Below, in pieces: positions 50,080-59,049 of a DNA stretch of 64,000 bases. The notes under the pieces were generated by a model. The model did no database searches. It was not told the origin of the DNA and saw nothing but the letters and a program-made list of their open reading frames with translations. Origin of the DNA: Terriglobus aquaticus. Its GTDB lineage: Bacteria; Acidobacteriota; Terriglobia; Terriglobales; Acidobacteriaceae. Numbering within the stretch: position 1 is the first letter of the stretch; every line of letters begins with the position of its first letter. The translations under genes were made by a program, and so were the position numbers. The stretch spans positions 3,658,001 to 3,722,000 of the forward strand of contig NZ_JAGSYB010000001.1 in assembly GCF_025685415.1 (NCBI RefSeq). The letters run 5' to 3'.

Positions 50080-51035
50080 GCCGATGTTTGGCGCAGCAGC
50101 CGGAACGGAAATCCGTTGTCGAAGTTGCCGCGGAAAGCGTCGGCATGGGCCTTCACCACAAGTCGAATTCGCTGCAGAGGACGGTCATCGCGGAAGGCGA
50201 GAATGGCGGCAGAGAGCGCCACAACGCGGCGTAGCGCAAAGATGAGCGCGCTGAGCGTGCCGTGCTCGATGCGATGGATGATCGTGGTGTTCCGCAGTTC
50301 GAAGTAGCGGAACGCGAAGGCGCGAAAGGGCGCGCGCGCATGACGAACGCCCAGGAACGAACGCTCTGCGTAGCCGCTGCGTGCGGCCTCCTTGTGGCGG
50401 ATGATGCTGGCCGGCGCGAGCAGGATGGGGCCGGCCTTGCGCAGGCGCATGCAGTATTCCGTATCGTCGCCGTTGAGGAAGAACTCTGCGCGCGGTAGAC
50501 CAACCTGCGGGATGACGGCAGACCGAATGAGCAGGCCGACGAAGGAGGAGAAGCGGAGAGGAACGGGGCTGGCGGTGCCTGCGAGTGTCGACGCGGCGAC
50601 GCCGTTTTCCAGCCGCATGTGGTTGTCCTGGGGGACACCCTCCGCAGAAACCTTAAAGTTGGCGATGGCGATGGCGCTGGTGTTTGCGCTCGCTGCGAGC
50701 GCCTGTTGCAGCGCATCCGGGGCGGGCTCAGCATCATCGTCCATCAGCCAGATCCAGTCGAATCCTGCCTGCTGCCCGAGCTGAAGGCCGCGATGGAAGC
50801 CGCCCGCACCGCCTGAGTTCGTCTCTTCGCGAGCAAGTGTGATGCGATCGTTCTGCAGATAGCCGCGCTCGCGCAGCAGGTCTGCGGTGCCGTCGGTCGA
50901 TCCGTTGTCAATGACGAAGATGCGGTCGACGGGATGCGTCTGCTGGAGGAGAGCGTCGATGCACTCGACCAGCAGATGCTTGCGGTTGAACGTGACAAGC
51001 GCGACGCAAATTGAAGGCGCGCTCCCTGTGCTCAA
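50076..51035 (-). CDS. GT2 family glycosyltransferase
   Basis: This 319-residue GT-A enzyme opens SICVALVTFNRKHLLVECIDALLQQT. The nucleotide-sugar/metal motif is DDD in WLMDDDAEP (about 97-100). The later NGDDTEYCMRLRKAG and HKEA segments are typical of rhamnosyl- and galactofuranosyl-transferases. The TTG start overlaps the glf stop (TTGA, 51032-51035), so the protein is translationally coupled to UDP-galactopyranose mutase. A galactofuranosyltransferase role is therefore likely, though inferred. Confidence 0.85.
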   Translation of the reverse strand: MSTGSAPSICVALVTFNRKHLLVECIDALLQQTHPVDRIFVIDNGSTDGTADLLRERGYLQNDRITLAREETNSGGAGGFHRGLQLGQQAGFDWIWLMDDDAEPAPDALQQALAASANTSAIAIANFKVSAEGVPQDNHMRLENGVAASTLAGTASPVPLRFSSFVGLLIRSAVIPQVGLPRAEFFLNGDDTEYCMRLRKAGPILLAPASIIRHKEAARSGYAERSFLGVRHARAPFRAFAFRYFELRNTTIIHRIEHGTLSALIFALRRVVALSAAILAFRDDRPLQRIRLVVKAHADAFRGNFDNGFPFRLLRQTSA

Positions 51036-52153
51036 GCGGCGCTTCCTGCGGGCTCCGGTTCACGCACGCTGCCCAGGCCATGGCGCTCCGCTACCACAAG
51101 CGCCTGCGCGACCACCTGGTCCATGTTTAGGTACCGGTACTGCGCGAGCCGGCCGACAAATGTAGTCGAGGTCTCCGCGTCGGCCAGCGCCTGGTACTGC
51201 TTGTAGAGTTGCTGGTTCTGTTCGCTTGGAACGGGATAGTAGGGATCGCCCTCGGCCTGGGGGTACTCGCGCACGATGGAGGTGCCCGTGTGGGTTTGCC
51301 CGGTCAGGTGTTTGAACTCCGTGATGCGGGTGAACGCGAAATCGTTGGGGTAGTTCACTGTGCCCACGGGCTGAAACTGCTGCTGATCCTGCAGGTGCTC
51401 GTGCTGGAACGAGAGGGAGCGGTACGGCAGCTTGCCGAACCGGTGATCGAAGTACTCATCGATGGGGCCGCTGTAGAAGATGTGCTCGAAGTGCGACCGG
51501 TCGACTTCCTTGAAGTCGGTCCCAAGCTCCACGCGAATGTTGGGGTGATCGAGCATGTTCTGAAACATGCGGGTGAAGCCGTCGCGCGGCATTTTCTGAA
51601 AGCTGTCGGTGAAGTAGCGATCGTCGTCGTTGGACCGCGTGGGGATGCGCGCGGCCACAAGCGCGGCGAGTTCAGACAGGTCCATGCCCCACTGCTTGCG
51701 TGTGTAATTGCGGAAGAACTTGTCGCACAGATCGCGACCCACGCTCGAAAGCACGACGTCTTCGCTGGTGCGAATCGGATCACGGGGTTCACGCACCTTG
51801 TCCAGGTACGCCGCCGCTTCCTCTTCAGACAGGTTCATCCCGTATAGGCGGTTGATGGTGATGCGGTTGATGGGGATGGGGTACAGCTCGCCCTCGACGG
51901 ACGCGAGCACGCGATGCTCGTAGTCGCGCCAAGCGGTGAACCGCGACAGGTAGTCGGCGACATGCGGCGCGTTGGTGTGGAAGATGTGCGGGCCATACCG
52001 GTGAACCAGCACGCCGTGCTCGTCCGGATGGTCGTATGCATTGCCGGCGATGTGAGTGCGGCGGTCGAGAACGACCACCTGTTTGCCCGCGAATGCTGCG
52101 CGTTCTGCAAGAACGGTACCGGCGAACCCGGCGCCTACAACAAGAATTGCCAC
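51032..52153 (-). CDS. glf: UDP-galactopyranose mutase
   Basis: This 373-residue flavoenzyme converts UDP-galactopyranose to UDP-galactofuranose. It starts at GTG directly with the FAD-binding strand VAILVVGAGFAG. RRTHIAGNAYD, YGPHIFHTN and the NYTRKQWG segment are family-diagnostic, as is REYPQ near the C-terminus. Codons upstream in the frame do not resemble the family. It is flanked by a flippase (upstream, 76 bp) and a coupled glycosyltransferase, forming a galactofuranose-containing polysaccharide cassette. Confidence 0.95.
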   Translation of the reverse strand: MAILVVGAGFAGTVLAERAAFAGKQVVVLDRRTHIAGNAYDHPDEHGVLVHRYGPHIFHTNAPHVADYLSRFTAWRDYEHRVLASVEGELYPIPINRITINRLYGMNLSEEEAAAYLDKVREPRDPIRTSEDVVLSSVGRDLCDKFFRNYTRKQWGMDLSELAALVAARIPTRSNDDDRYFTDSFQKMPRDGFTRMFQNMLDHPNIRVELGTDFKEVDRSHFEHIFYSGPIDEYFDHRFGKLPYRSLSFQHEHLQDQQQFQPVGTVNYPNDFAFTRITEFKHLTGQTHTGTSIVREYPQAEGDPYYPVPSEQNQQLYKQYQALADAETSTTFVGRLAQYRYLNMDQVVAQALVVAERHGLGSVREPEPAGSAA

Positions 52154-52229
52154 AGAAGTTAGGGTATCAGGGCCGGTTCCCGCGTCGCAGTCGCGGGCCG
52201 GTTGCAGGCAGAAGGCCGCTACCGCCGTT

Positions 52230-53507
52230 CTACGCCGGACGACGGTCGAGCAGGTGGATGCCGATGCGACGCAGATACCACAGCATGGCGAGCACGATGA
52301 AGGTCTCCGTCGCCAGTACCGCCGCACCCGCGCCGGGCGCGCCCATGCGCCGGATGAGCACCCACGCAAATGCCACGTTGAACACGCCAGCCGTCACCAG
52401 AATTCGGCTGAATGCTTTCTCATGGCCGAACACCACCATCGTCTGGATGCCCAGGGTGCTGCTGATCGCGACCAGGAAAGGGATAAACGCGGTCCAGCGA
52501 AGCGTGCTGTTGGTGGTGGCATTGCTGAAGCCGAAGGCGAGGCGCGACAGCAGCGGCGAACATAAAAGAATGGCGAGCGAGCCCGCAAACGTAGGCACGG
52601 CAATGGTCAGCAGGCTCTTGCGAACGAAGCGCACCGCGCGTTCCGGCGACTCTTTCACAAGCGTGTTGACGTGCGGAAACAGCACCTGGGTGAGCGGAAT
52701 GAGCATGCCTTGGGCGGCGCGGATAATCTTCTCCGCCGCGCTGAAGTAGCCTGCCTCCGTGACGCCACCGAGCATGCCGACAAGGAACACGTTGGTGTTG
52801 GTGTAAAGCGTCACCGCGGCAGTGGACAGAAAGAGATGCCAGCCCTCGCGCAGGAGCAGCCGCAGATCTGCAAAGGCAGGCAGCGCCGCGCCCTTCCAGT
52901 TGGACCGGACCGCGACCGCGAAGCCCGCCACGCCCGCCAGCAGAGGCGCCGACGATTGCAGCGCAAGCGCAAGGATCGTGTCCGCCGGCCCGTGCACCAG
53001 GAAGAAGACTGCGCCCACGGTCAGCATTTTGCTGACCCCGGTGATGATCGAGATGTTCTTCATCTTCTCGATGCCCTGGAAGTACCAGACCGGAAAGAGC
53101 ACGTTGCCCAACACGGAAAGATAGGCCACCAGGTACGCGGTACGCGCGGCTGCCATGGCGGGGATGGCGAAGGTGATTCCGAGCAACAGAGCAAAGCCGG
53201 CTATCAGCAGCGTTGCTTTAATCAGCAGAACGCCCCAGAAGGTCTGCCGCACGGTTGTGTCGTCGTCACCCTTGGCAATGGCGATGCGCTTGGTTGCGGA
53301 CAGGTTGAAGCCGTAATCCGTGAAGATGGTGAAGTACTGCGCAAAGGCTTGGGCAAGCGCGATAAGACCGTAGTTGCCCACGCCGAGCACGCGTATCAGG
53401 TAGGGCAGAACGAGCATCGGCAGCAGGTAATTGAGGCCCTGCAGCGAGTACAGCCAAAGAGTGTTGGTCAGCAGCTTCTTGCGATGGGATCGGCCGGGTT
53501 GGCGCAC
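52230..53507 (-). CDS. Polysaccharide flippase (Wzx/MOP superfamily)
   Basis: About 425 residues with 12-14 membrane helices. The N-terminal stretch NTLWLYSLQGLNYLLPMLVLPYLIRVLG followed by NYGLIALAQAF is typical of Wzx O-antigen flippases, which flip lipid-linked repeat units across the inner membrane. The start was set at GTG 53507 with AGGA upstream because the further upstream frame is arginine- and glutamine-rich and antisense to the YceH gene. It is first gene of the flippase-glf-glycosyltransferase cassette. Confidence 0.85.
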   Translation of the reverse strand: MRQPGRSHRKKLLTNTLWLYSLQGLNYLLPMLVLPYLIRVLGVGNYGLIALAQAFAQYFTIFTDYGFNLSATKRIAIAKGDDDTTVRQTFWGVLLIKATLLIAGFALLLGITFAIPAMAAARTAYLVAYLSVLGNVLFPVWYFQGIEKMKNISIITGVSKMLTVGAVFFLVHGPADTILALALQSSAPLLAGVAGFAVAVRSNWKGAALPAFADLRLLLREGWHLFLSTAAVTLYTNTNVFLVGMLGGVTEAGYFSAAEKIIRAAQGMLIPLTQVLFPHVNTLVKESPERAVRFVRKSLLTIAVPTFAGSLAILLCSPLLSRLAFGFSNATTNSTLRWTAFIPFLVAISSTLGIQTMVVFGHEKAFSRILVTAGVFNVAFAWVLIRRMGAPGAGAAVLATETFIVLAMLWYLRRIGIHLLDRRPA

Positions 53508-53609
53508 GTGGTCCTGGACGGGATCAGTTTGCGTCCGCTGCAAGGGCAACGGCACGTGCCCAGTGTACCGTGCAAGCCAGCCATCAAGGTCGGGCCGTAT
53601 GCTTTGGGC

Positions 53610-54281
53610 ATGTTGCAGATTTCGGCGGTGGAGGCGCGCGTACTGGGCGCGCTGATGGAAAAGGAAATCACGACGCCGGAGTACTATCCGCTGTGGCTGA
53701 ACGCGCTGGTCGCGGCGTGCAATCAGAAGAGCTCCCGCGATCCCGTGATGCAGTTGAGCGAGCGCGAGGTGGAGACGGCCCTGCGATCGCTGGAAGGCAT
53801 GGAGCTGGTGCGAGCCGATCATGGGTCGCGCGTAGAGCGGTATGAGAATCGCGCGCGTACCGTGCTGCACCTGCGGCGCGACGAAACCGCCCTGCTGTGC
53901 CTGTTGCTGCTGCGCGGGCCGCAGACACCCGGCGAGTTGCGGGGGCGCGCCGAACGCCTGTTTGAGTTCGAGGACGTCGCCCAGGTGAACGCTGCCCTGC
54001 AACGAATGAGCAGCGCCGGCGAGGAGAGCACGCAGCGGACTGAACCCCTGGTGCGCATGCTGCCGAGGCAGCCCGGGTCTCGAGAGTCGCGCTTCGTTCA
54101 CCTGTTGACGGAATCCGATGCGCCCAATCCAGCCGCGAGCAATGCCTCATCCGCAGAGACGCCAGCCGCGTCCAGCAGCGGAACGGACCGGTTGTGTGCG
54201 TTGGAGGAGGTTGTCGCCCTGCTGACAGAGCGGGTGCGGCATCTGGAAGACGCGCTTGGAGTCGCTCAGCCGAACGAGTGA
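53610..54281 (+). CDS. YceH-family protein (DUF480)
   Basis: This 223-residue protein begins with the DUF480 signature: EARVLGALMEKEITTPEYYPLWLNALVAACNQKSSRDPVM. Two winged-helix-like domains follow (VETALRSLEGMELV and LLLLRGPQTPGELRGRAERL). A variable Ala/Ser linker leads to a short C-terminal coiled coil (LEEVVALLTERVRHLED). The biochemical role of the family is not established. The much longer frame upstream is antisense to the flippase and was discarded. Confidence 0.88.
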   Translation: MLQISAVEARVLGALMEKEITTPEYYPLWLNALVAACNQKSSRDPVMQLSEREVETALRSLEGMELVRADHGSRVERYENRARTVLHLRRDETALLCLLLLRGPQTPGELRGRAERLFEFEDVAQVNAALQRMSSAGEESTQRTEPLVRMLPRQPGSRESRFVHLLTESDAPNPAASNASSAETPAASSSGTDRLCALEEVVALLTERVRHLEDALGVAQPNE

Positions 54282-54417
54282 TGCGGACTACGCAGAGGTC
54301 TGCCGTAAACCCCGTCCGGACGCCAAATGCTGCCGATTGGTTTTCTGCGTAAAACCTCCATGGAAGCGATTCGCTCTGTGTCTGTAGCGAAATCAGCTGA
54401 TGCCCAGGAGGTTGGCC

Positions 54418-54879
54418 GTGGTTGCACTAGGGTCGGTGTTGCGCGCGATCTTTGGCTATTACTTTCTGGTGCTCGTGGTCCGCATTGTGGGGCGGCGTCC
54501 CGGAAAGCAGCTTACTCCGTTTGAGTTTGTGCTGATCTTCTTTTTGGGCGGCCTGATGCTGACCGGCATCGTGGCCAATGAGATGTCGCTGGCCAACGCC
54601 GTGTGCCAGATCATCGCCATTTCCGTGGCGCATTACGCCCTGGTCTGGATTCGCATGAGGTCGTCGCGTGTGTCGCGCTTTCTGGACGGCACTCCATTGA
54701 TCCTGATGGAAGGCGGACACTGGCGCTCGCGCACCATGCGCAAGATGCGGATCTCGTACTCCGACGTAATGGCCATGGGACGAGACCAGGGCCTGAAGAC
54801 CTTTGACGAGATGGGCACAGTAACGCTTGAGCGGAATGGCGAGATGAGCATTTTGCCAGCGGAAGATCAGAACCAGTAA
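54418..54879 (+). CDS. DUF421 (YetF-like) membrane protein
   Basis: About 153 residues. Three membrane helices (about 5-25, 32-52, 58-78) precede a cytoplasmic DUF421 domain (VSRFLDGTPLILMEGGHWR, MRKMRISYSDVMAMGRDQGLKTFDEM). The start was set at GTG 54418 because AGGAGG sits ideally before it; an in-frame ATG at 54400 would overlap that SD. It is the first of a four-gene run with a second DUF421 gene. The molecular function of this family is poorly known. Confidence 0.8.
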   Translation: MVALGSVLRAIFGYYFLVLVVRIVGRRPGKQLTPFEFVLIFFLGGLMLTGIVANEMSLANAVCQIIAISVAHYALVWIRMRSSRVSRFLDGTPLILMEGGHWRSRTMRKMRISYSDVMAMGRDQGLKTFDEMGTVTLERNGEMSILPAEDQNQ

Positions 54880-54903
54880 CCAGCGGAAACAAGGCGGTCG
54901 TGC

Positions 54904-55452
54904 GTGGCGGATTCGAAGAAGCTGTTTGACCCGGTCTCCGGGGAGGAAGTGCCAAAGGTCGACAACGCCATCGCGGTTGGCGAAGACCTGAGCTTTCAGG
55001 AACGTTGGTGGACGTTTGAACGGATCGTCTGGGTGATCTTCTCGCTCATCTTGCTGGCAGACGTGCTAGGTGTGTTTGGCCGCGGCTGGCTGTCCAAAGC
55101 GGAGTTGAAGAATCCCGACAGCGGCATGCATGTGAAGTACGAGCGCGTTGAGCGCGCGATGACGCCGTCGGTCTTCTCGATCCAGTTCGATCAGTCCGCC
55201 GTACACAATGGCAATGTGCAGTTGTTTGTAAGCAACAGCATCGTCAAGGATCTGGGTGCATCGCGCGTGATCCCTCAGCCAGAGCACTCAGTCATCGGCG
55301 ACGGTGGCATCCTGTACGACTTTCCGACGCAGGGACGAGATCCGTTGACGGTGCAGTTGGAGTTGCAGCCCTCGTTTCCGGGCGTTCATCCCTTCACACT
55401 GCAAGTGCCCGGCATGGCTGCCACGGGTAGCCGTGTGGTCGTGGTGCCTTAG
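54904..55452 (+). CDS. Single-pass membrane protein between two DUF421 genes
   Basis: This 182-residue protein starts at GTG. A hydrophilic N-terminus (1-38), one membrane helix (about 40-58, IVWVIFSLILLADVLGVFG) and a beta-rich, probably periplasmic domain (65-182) make up the protein. I do not recognise a family. The stop lies two bases before the ATG of the second DUF421 gene (TAGCCATG), and the first DUF421 gene ends 24 bp upstream, so it is embedded in the operon and probably acts with those proteins. Confidence 0.8.
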   Translation: MADSKKLFDPVSGEEVPKVDNAIAVGEDLSFQERWWTFERIVWVIFSLILLADVLGVFGRGWLSKAELKNPDSGMHVKYERVERAMTPSVFSIQFDQSAVHNGNVQLFVSNSIVKDLGASRVIPQPEHSVIGDGGILYDFPTQGRDPLTVQLELQPSFPGVHPFTLQVPGMAATGSRVVVVP

Positions 55453-55454
55453 CC

Positions 55455-55964
55455 ATGGCAACCATCATTCATGCGGTGATCGGATACTTTGTGTTGACGC
55501 TGGTCGTACGCGTGCTGACGCGGCGGCCTGGCGCGCAGATGACGTTGTTCGAGTTCGTGATCGTCTTCCTGATGGGCGGCGTGATCATCCTGAGCACGGT
55601 GGGCAACGACCGCAGCATGACGAATTGCTGCTGTGCCGTTCTGGCCGTTGGTGGGCTGCACCGCATTGTGAGTGGTCTGCGGCTCCGGTATCCCAAGTTC
55701 AGCATCGTCCTGGTGGGTTCGCCCCTGGTGCTAGTACGAAAGGGAGTGTTGCAGAAGCGTGTCATGGAAGGCATGAACCTGGCGCCGGAAGACATCATGG
55801 CATCTGCTCGTTTGAACGGACTGAAGAGCTTCGATCAGATCGACTACGCCATTCTGGAGCGCAACGGCGGTATCTCGATCATCAAGAAGGAAAAAGAGGA
55901 AGGTGGGGGCGGGGACCAGGCACAGGCCGGTGGCCAGCAGGGAATGCAGAAGCAAGACACGTAA
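55455..55964 (+). CDS. DUF421 (YetF-like) membrane protein
   Basis: This 169-residue protein has three membrane helices (about 4-22, 30-50, 58-74), then a cytoplasmic DUF421 domain (FSIVLVGSPLVLVRKGVLQ, APEDIMASARLNGLKSFDQIDYAILERNGGIS). The tail is Lys/Glu/Gly/Gln-rich. It is a paralogue of the gene at 54418. It is separated by two bases from the preceding single-pass protein and 16 bp from the following MFS gene. Confidence 0.82.
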   Translation: MATIIHAVIGYFVLTLVVRVLTRRPGAQMTLFEFVIVFLMGGVIILSTVGNDRSMTNCCCAVLAVGGLHRIVSGLRLRYPKFSIVLVGSPLVLVRKGVLQKRVMEGMNLAPEDIMASARLNGLKSFDQIDYAILERNGGISIIKKEKEEGGGGDQAQAGGQQGMQKQDT

Positions 55965-55980
55965 CTAAGAGGCGGTGAGT

Positions 55981-57438
55981 ATGGCAGCAGCGACGCAGAC
56001 GCAAGAGGCGCAGGAACGAACGATAGAAACAGATTTGCCGCATCGGCTGGACCGGCTGCCGTGGTCGAGTTGGCATGTTCGCATCCTCATCGCGCTGAGC
56101 ACCTCCTGGCTGCTCGATGGTCTGCAGGTCACGCTGGCGGGATCGTTGTCGGGCATTCTGCAGGGCAAGCAGGGCCTGAGCCTGAGCGAATCGCAGTTTG
56201 CGTTTACGGCGACCATTTACCTGATCGGCGCGGTCATGGGCGCCTTGTTCTTTGGTGTGCTTACCGACCGGTTCGGCCGGCGCAAGCTGTTTCTGATCAC
56301 GCTTGCCACGTACTCAGTGGCCACGCTGGGCAGCGCCCTGTCGCACGGTATGGTCAGCTTTTGCATCTCGCGGTTCCTGGTCGGCTTCGGTGTGGGTGGC
56401 GAGTACGCCGCCATTAATTCCGCGGTCGACGAGTTGATTCCTGGCAAGGTGCGCGGCACCGTGGACCTGATCGTGAACGCGAACTTCTGGGTCGGCGCAA
56501 GCATCGGCTCCCTTGCGACCTATGGTCTGTTGCACGGCAGCCCGCACATGCAGACGGTGGGCTGGCGTTGGGCGTTCGCTATCGGAGCGGTGCTTGGCGT
56601 GGCGGTGTTGCTGCTGCGGCTTGGCGTGCCCGAGAGTCCGCGCTGGCTGATGCTGCGCGGCCGGGAAGACGAGGCCGACAAGATCACAAGCGAGATCGAA
56701 GGCAAGGTCAGCAAGGGCAAACCCGACAGCCTGCCACCGATCGAGGGCGACAAGCTGAAGCTTGCCGTCAGCGATCACACGCCGCTCGGCGAAATCCTGA
56801 AGAACATGAGCGGTGAGAATCGCATGCGCTCCGTTCTCTCGCTGGTGTTGATGGCCGCGCAGGCGTTCTTCTTCAACGCAGTCTTCTTCACATACGGTCT
56901 TGTCGTGAAGCGGTTCTTTCACGTGAGCGACAACGACCTGCCGCTGCACCTGCTGCCGTTTGCGATCGGTAGCTTCTTTGGTCCTGTGCTGCTCGGCAAG
57001 CTGTTCGACAAGCTGGGCCGCAAGCCGATGATCATCGCTACCTACGCCATCGCAGGATGCCTCCTGATCGGCACCCTGATTCCGTTTGGCATGGGCACCA
57101 TTGGGACCCGTGGCCTCGGCATCATGTTTACGATCATCTTCTTCGTGGCTTCCAGTGCGGCGAGTGCGGCTTACCTCACCGTCAGCGAAATCTTCCCGCT
57201 GGAGATTCGCGCCTTTGCCATCGCGCTGTTCTATTCCATCGGAACGCTGATCGGTGGTGTCGGCGCGCCCATTCTGTTCGGTGCCCTGATCAAGACCGGC
57301 TCGCACTGGGCGGTTTCGAGCGGGTGGGCGCTGGGAGCCTTCCTGATGCTGCTGGGCGCAGCGTTCGAATGGAAGTGGGGCATCGAGGCAGCAGGGCAGT
57401 CGCTCGAAAATGTGTCCAAGCCGATGTCGAGTCGCTGA
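55981..57438 (+). CDS. MFS transporter (sugar/aromatic-acid porter-like)
   Basis: This 485-residue major facilitator protein has twelve predicted helices, the loop 2-3 motif DRFGRRKLF, the RFLVGFGVGGEYAA motif after helix 4, PESPRWL at the end of helix 6, and the central KLGRK repeat motif. These match the sugar-porter and niacin/aromatic-acid porter branches. The substrate is not determinable. ATG 55981 was chosen over GTG 55975 because the AGAGG spacing fits the ATG. It is last gene of the DUF421 operon, followed by a hairpin. Confidence 0.85.
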   Translation: MAAATQTQEAQERTIETDLPHRLDRLPWSSWHVRILIALSTSWLLDGLQVTLAGSLSGILQGKQGLSLSESQFAFTATIYLIGAVMGALFFGVLTDRFGRRKLFLITLATYSVATLGSALSHGMVSFCISRFLVGFGVGGEYAAINSAVDELIPGKVRGTVDLIVNANFWVGASIGSLATYGLLHGSPHMQTVGWRWAFAIGAVLGVAVLLLRLGVPESPRWLMLRGREDEADKITSEIEGKVSKGKPDSLPPIEGDKLKLAVSDHTPLGEILKNMSGENRMRSVLSLVLMAAQAFFFNAVFFTYGLVVKRFFHVSDNDLPLHLLPFAIGSFFGPVLLGKLFDKLGRKPMIIATYAIAGCLLIGTLIPFGMGTIGTRGLGIMFTIIFFVASSAASAAYLTVSEIFPLEIRAFAIALFYSIGTLIGGVGAPILFGALIKTGSHWAVSSGWALGAFLMLLGAAFEWKWGIEAAGQSLENVSKPMSSR

Positions 57439-57474
57439 CGTGGTGAGTTCTAAAGCGACGCTTGAAAGGAGAGC

Positions 57475-57497
57475 GTACCGCCCACAGCAGGCGGTAC
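57475..57497. terminator. Hairpin between the MFS gene and the convergent TROVE gene
   Basis: An 8-bp perfect stem (GTACCGCC / GGCGGTAC, 57475-57482 and 57490-57497) with a 7-nt loop is flanked by GAAAGGAGAGC and ACTCTTTC, which extend it. It is suitable for terminating both converging transcripts. Confidence 0.7.
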
Positions 57498-57503
57498 ACT
57501 CTT

Positions 57504-58861
57504 TCATTCGACCGAATCGAGTACTGGCATCTCTGCCTCCTCCTCGAGTTCGCGAATGTAGTCAAGAACGGCCTCTGAGAAGCCGTCGATGTGGTTCCAC
57601 TCACCGTATCCGACGCCGTGCTTCGCAGACGCGACGTTGATCATGTAGCCGCGGCCTGACGGCGCCGGAACCGGATCCGCCGACTGCTCGTCCGTGATGA
57701 CCACAATGCGGTCACATCGCTCGCGAACACTGCGGAGCGCCGAACCGAGATGCGTTCCCGCATGCTGCTGACTGACCTCCATGGCGTCACGCAGGGCGAA
57801 GCCGCGACGCGCCGGCACATACTGCAGGCCGTTGGAGAAGGTGTAGAGGCTCACCGACCCCGCGACCTCCCGCAGCAGCATGGCCAGACCATACGCCTCG
57901 TCGGTGCGCAGCATCTCCGACCGTCCAGACAGCGGGGACACCATCGATCCCGAGACGTCCACCAGAACGACCGTGTGGCCGGTCAGGGGCTGCGCCTCCG
58001 CGAGCGAGCGGAACATCGCCCGCTCCAGAGCACCCTCCAACCTTGGCGCATGGCGAGCCGCGGCAAGATAGCGGAAGGGCAGAACGCGGTCCGTCCGCAT
58101 CGTGTTCAGGCCGTCGACGATCGCGGTCTCCGGCACATTCGCCGCCTGCATGTTTCGCAGGTTGCGCAACAGTGCCAGGGCGCCCAGCTTGCGCTCGGCG
58201 AGCAGACGTTCCCAGTGCGCACGCTTGTCTCCACCGGACGAGAGCGCTACTTCCCAGGTATCGGGCGTGGCGAGTTCGCCCGCGACGAGACGCTTCCAGA
58301 GCTGCGCCTGCGCGTCATCGACGGGCTTGGCGTGGCAGAGGAAGAGCACGTCGCGCAAGCGCACGCTGCCGGCACGGTCGTACTTGGCCAGCGCGTACTC
58401 GTCGAAGCGGGTGAAAGCAGAGGCAAGCCCCTTCTTCACCTGCGCAGACAGCGGAACCCGACCCTCGCTCCAGTACATGGCAACGAATCCGTGAGTTCGT
58501 CTGCACGCTGGATAACGCGGGCAAGCGTCCGTGCGACCAGGGCGCGATGAGTGCTGTAACGAGCCATCTCGCGCACCAGCAGCAGCGGTGCGTGACGCAG
58601 ATGCATGCGGGTGCGCGCTTCGACAGCCAGATCCGCCACGGAGACAGCATCAACCTGCGGCACCAGCTCTCGAATCCGGCTTGCAATGGTTACGCCACTC
58701 TCGTAGAACTCACCCTCCCACAGCATGCATGCCATGACCGAGCGCCGCAGCGCCTGATACGGCGAGAGGACAACAGCGGGCGCTCCCTCGTGAGTGCGAG
58801 GAGTCGCGGGACGTGGCTGGAAGGGGACCAGCCGGCTAAGGTTCAATACATTCAACTTCAT
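57504..58861 (-). pseudogene. rsr: Ro60/Rsr-like TROVE domain protein split by a frameshift
   Basis: Two overlapping minus-strand frames make one protein. The N-terminal part (58861-58436, MKLNVLNLSRLVPF) holds the start of the HEAT-like TROVE ring (YQALRRSVMACMLWEGEFYESG, MARYSTHRALVARTLARVI). The C-terminal part (to 57504) continues with MYWSEGRVPLSAQVKKGLA and ends in a von Willebrand A domain with the metal-site motif DVSGSM. The natural transition would read DELTxFVAMYW; one base is missing near 58487-58488. The joined length, about 453 residues, is normal for bacterial Ro60. It binds Y RNAs and misfolded RNAs. The gene may be a pseudogene, a sequencing error or a two-part gene. Confidence 0.85.
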
Positions 58862-58920
58862 TGGACACCTCCTCCTTTCGAGAAGTGGCGGTTGTTGATC
58901 CGCCGCGAGGGCGGGTGGAT

Positions 58921-59030
58921 CGCCGGGGAACAGGCGAGTACGGCATAGCTACCATGACGATTGCCACGGGCAGGGATCGAACCTGCTACCTCCGTCTTGC
59001 GACGGCGCTCTCCCAGATGAAGCCGTTCTC
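58921..59030 (-). ncRNA. Y RNA-like structured RNA with tRNA T-arm (copy A)
   Basis: This RNA lies between the small Cys-rich gene and the TROVE gene. A 9-bp closing stem with one mismatch pairs 59022-59030 with 58936-58944 (minus strand GAGAACGGC / GCCGTACTC). Inside, in transcript order, are TTCATC, a hairpin CCGTC-GCAA-GACGG (58992-59005), a perfect T-arm GCAGG-TTCGATC-CCTGC (58970-58986), and a 5-bp hairpin CCGTG/CATGG in the acceptor position. The closing stem runs into a GTTCCCCGGC block (58921-58932). Stem, TTCATC, T-arm and block are shared with the copy at 59442-59558. The anticodon-like loop has only four bases, so it is not a tRNA. Confidence 0.7.
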
Positions 59031-59049
59031 TTCACCACCGGCGCAGAAG

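Noticed and set aside
52671-54281. A 536-residue frame ending in the YceH protein
   Set aside because: The first 313 residues are antisense to the flippase and low in plausible composition; family homology begins at 53610.
58436-58492. Programmed ribosomal frameshift in the TROVE gene
   Set aside because: No slippery heptamer or downstream stimulatory structure is evident at the junction (ACGGATTCG), so a deletion is simpler.
58962-59023. A conventional tRNA-Ala-like gene
   Set aside because: D-arm-like and T-arm sequences are present, but the anticodon-like loop is a 4-base GCAA tetraloop and no 5' acceptor strand matches. The sequence fits a Y RNA-like fold better.
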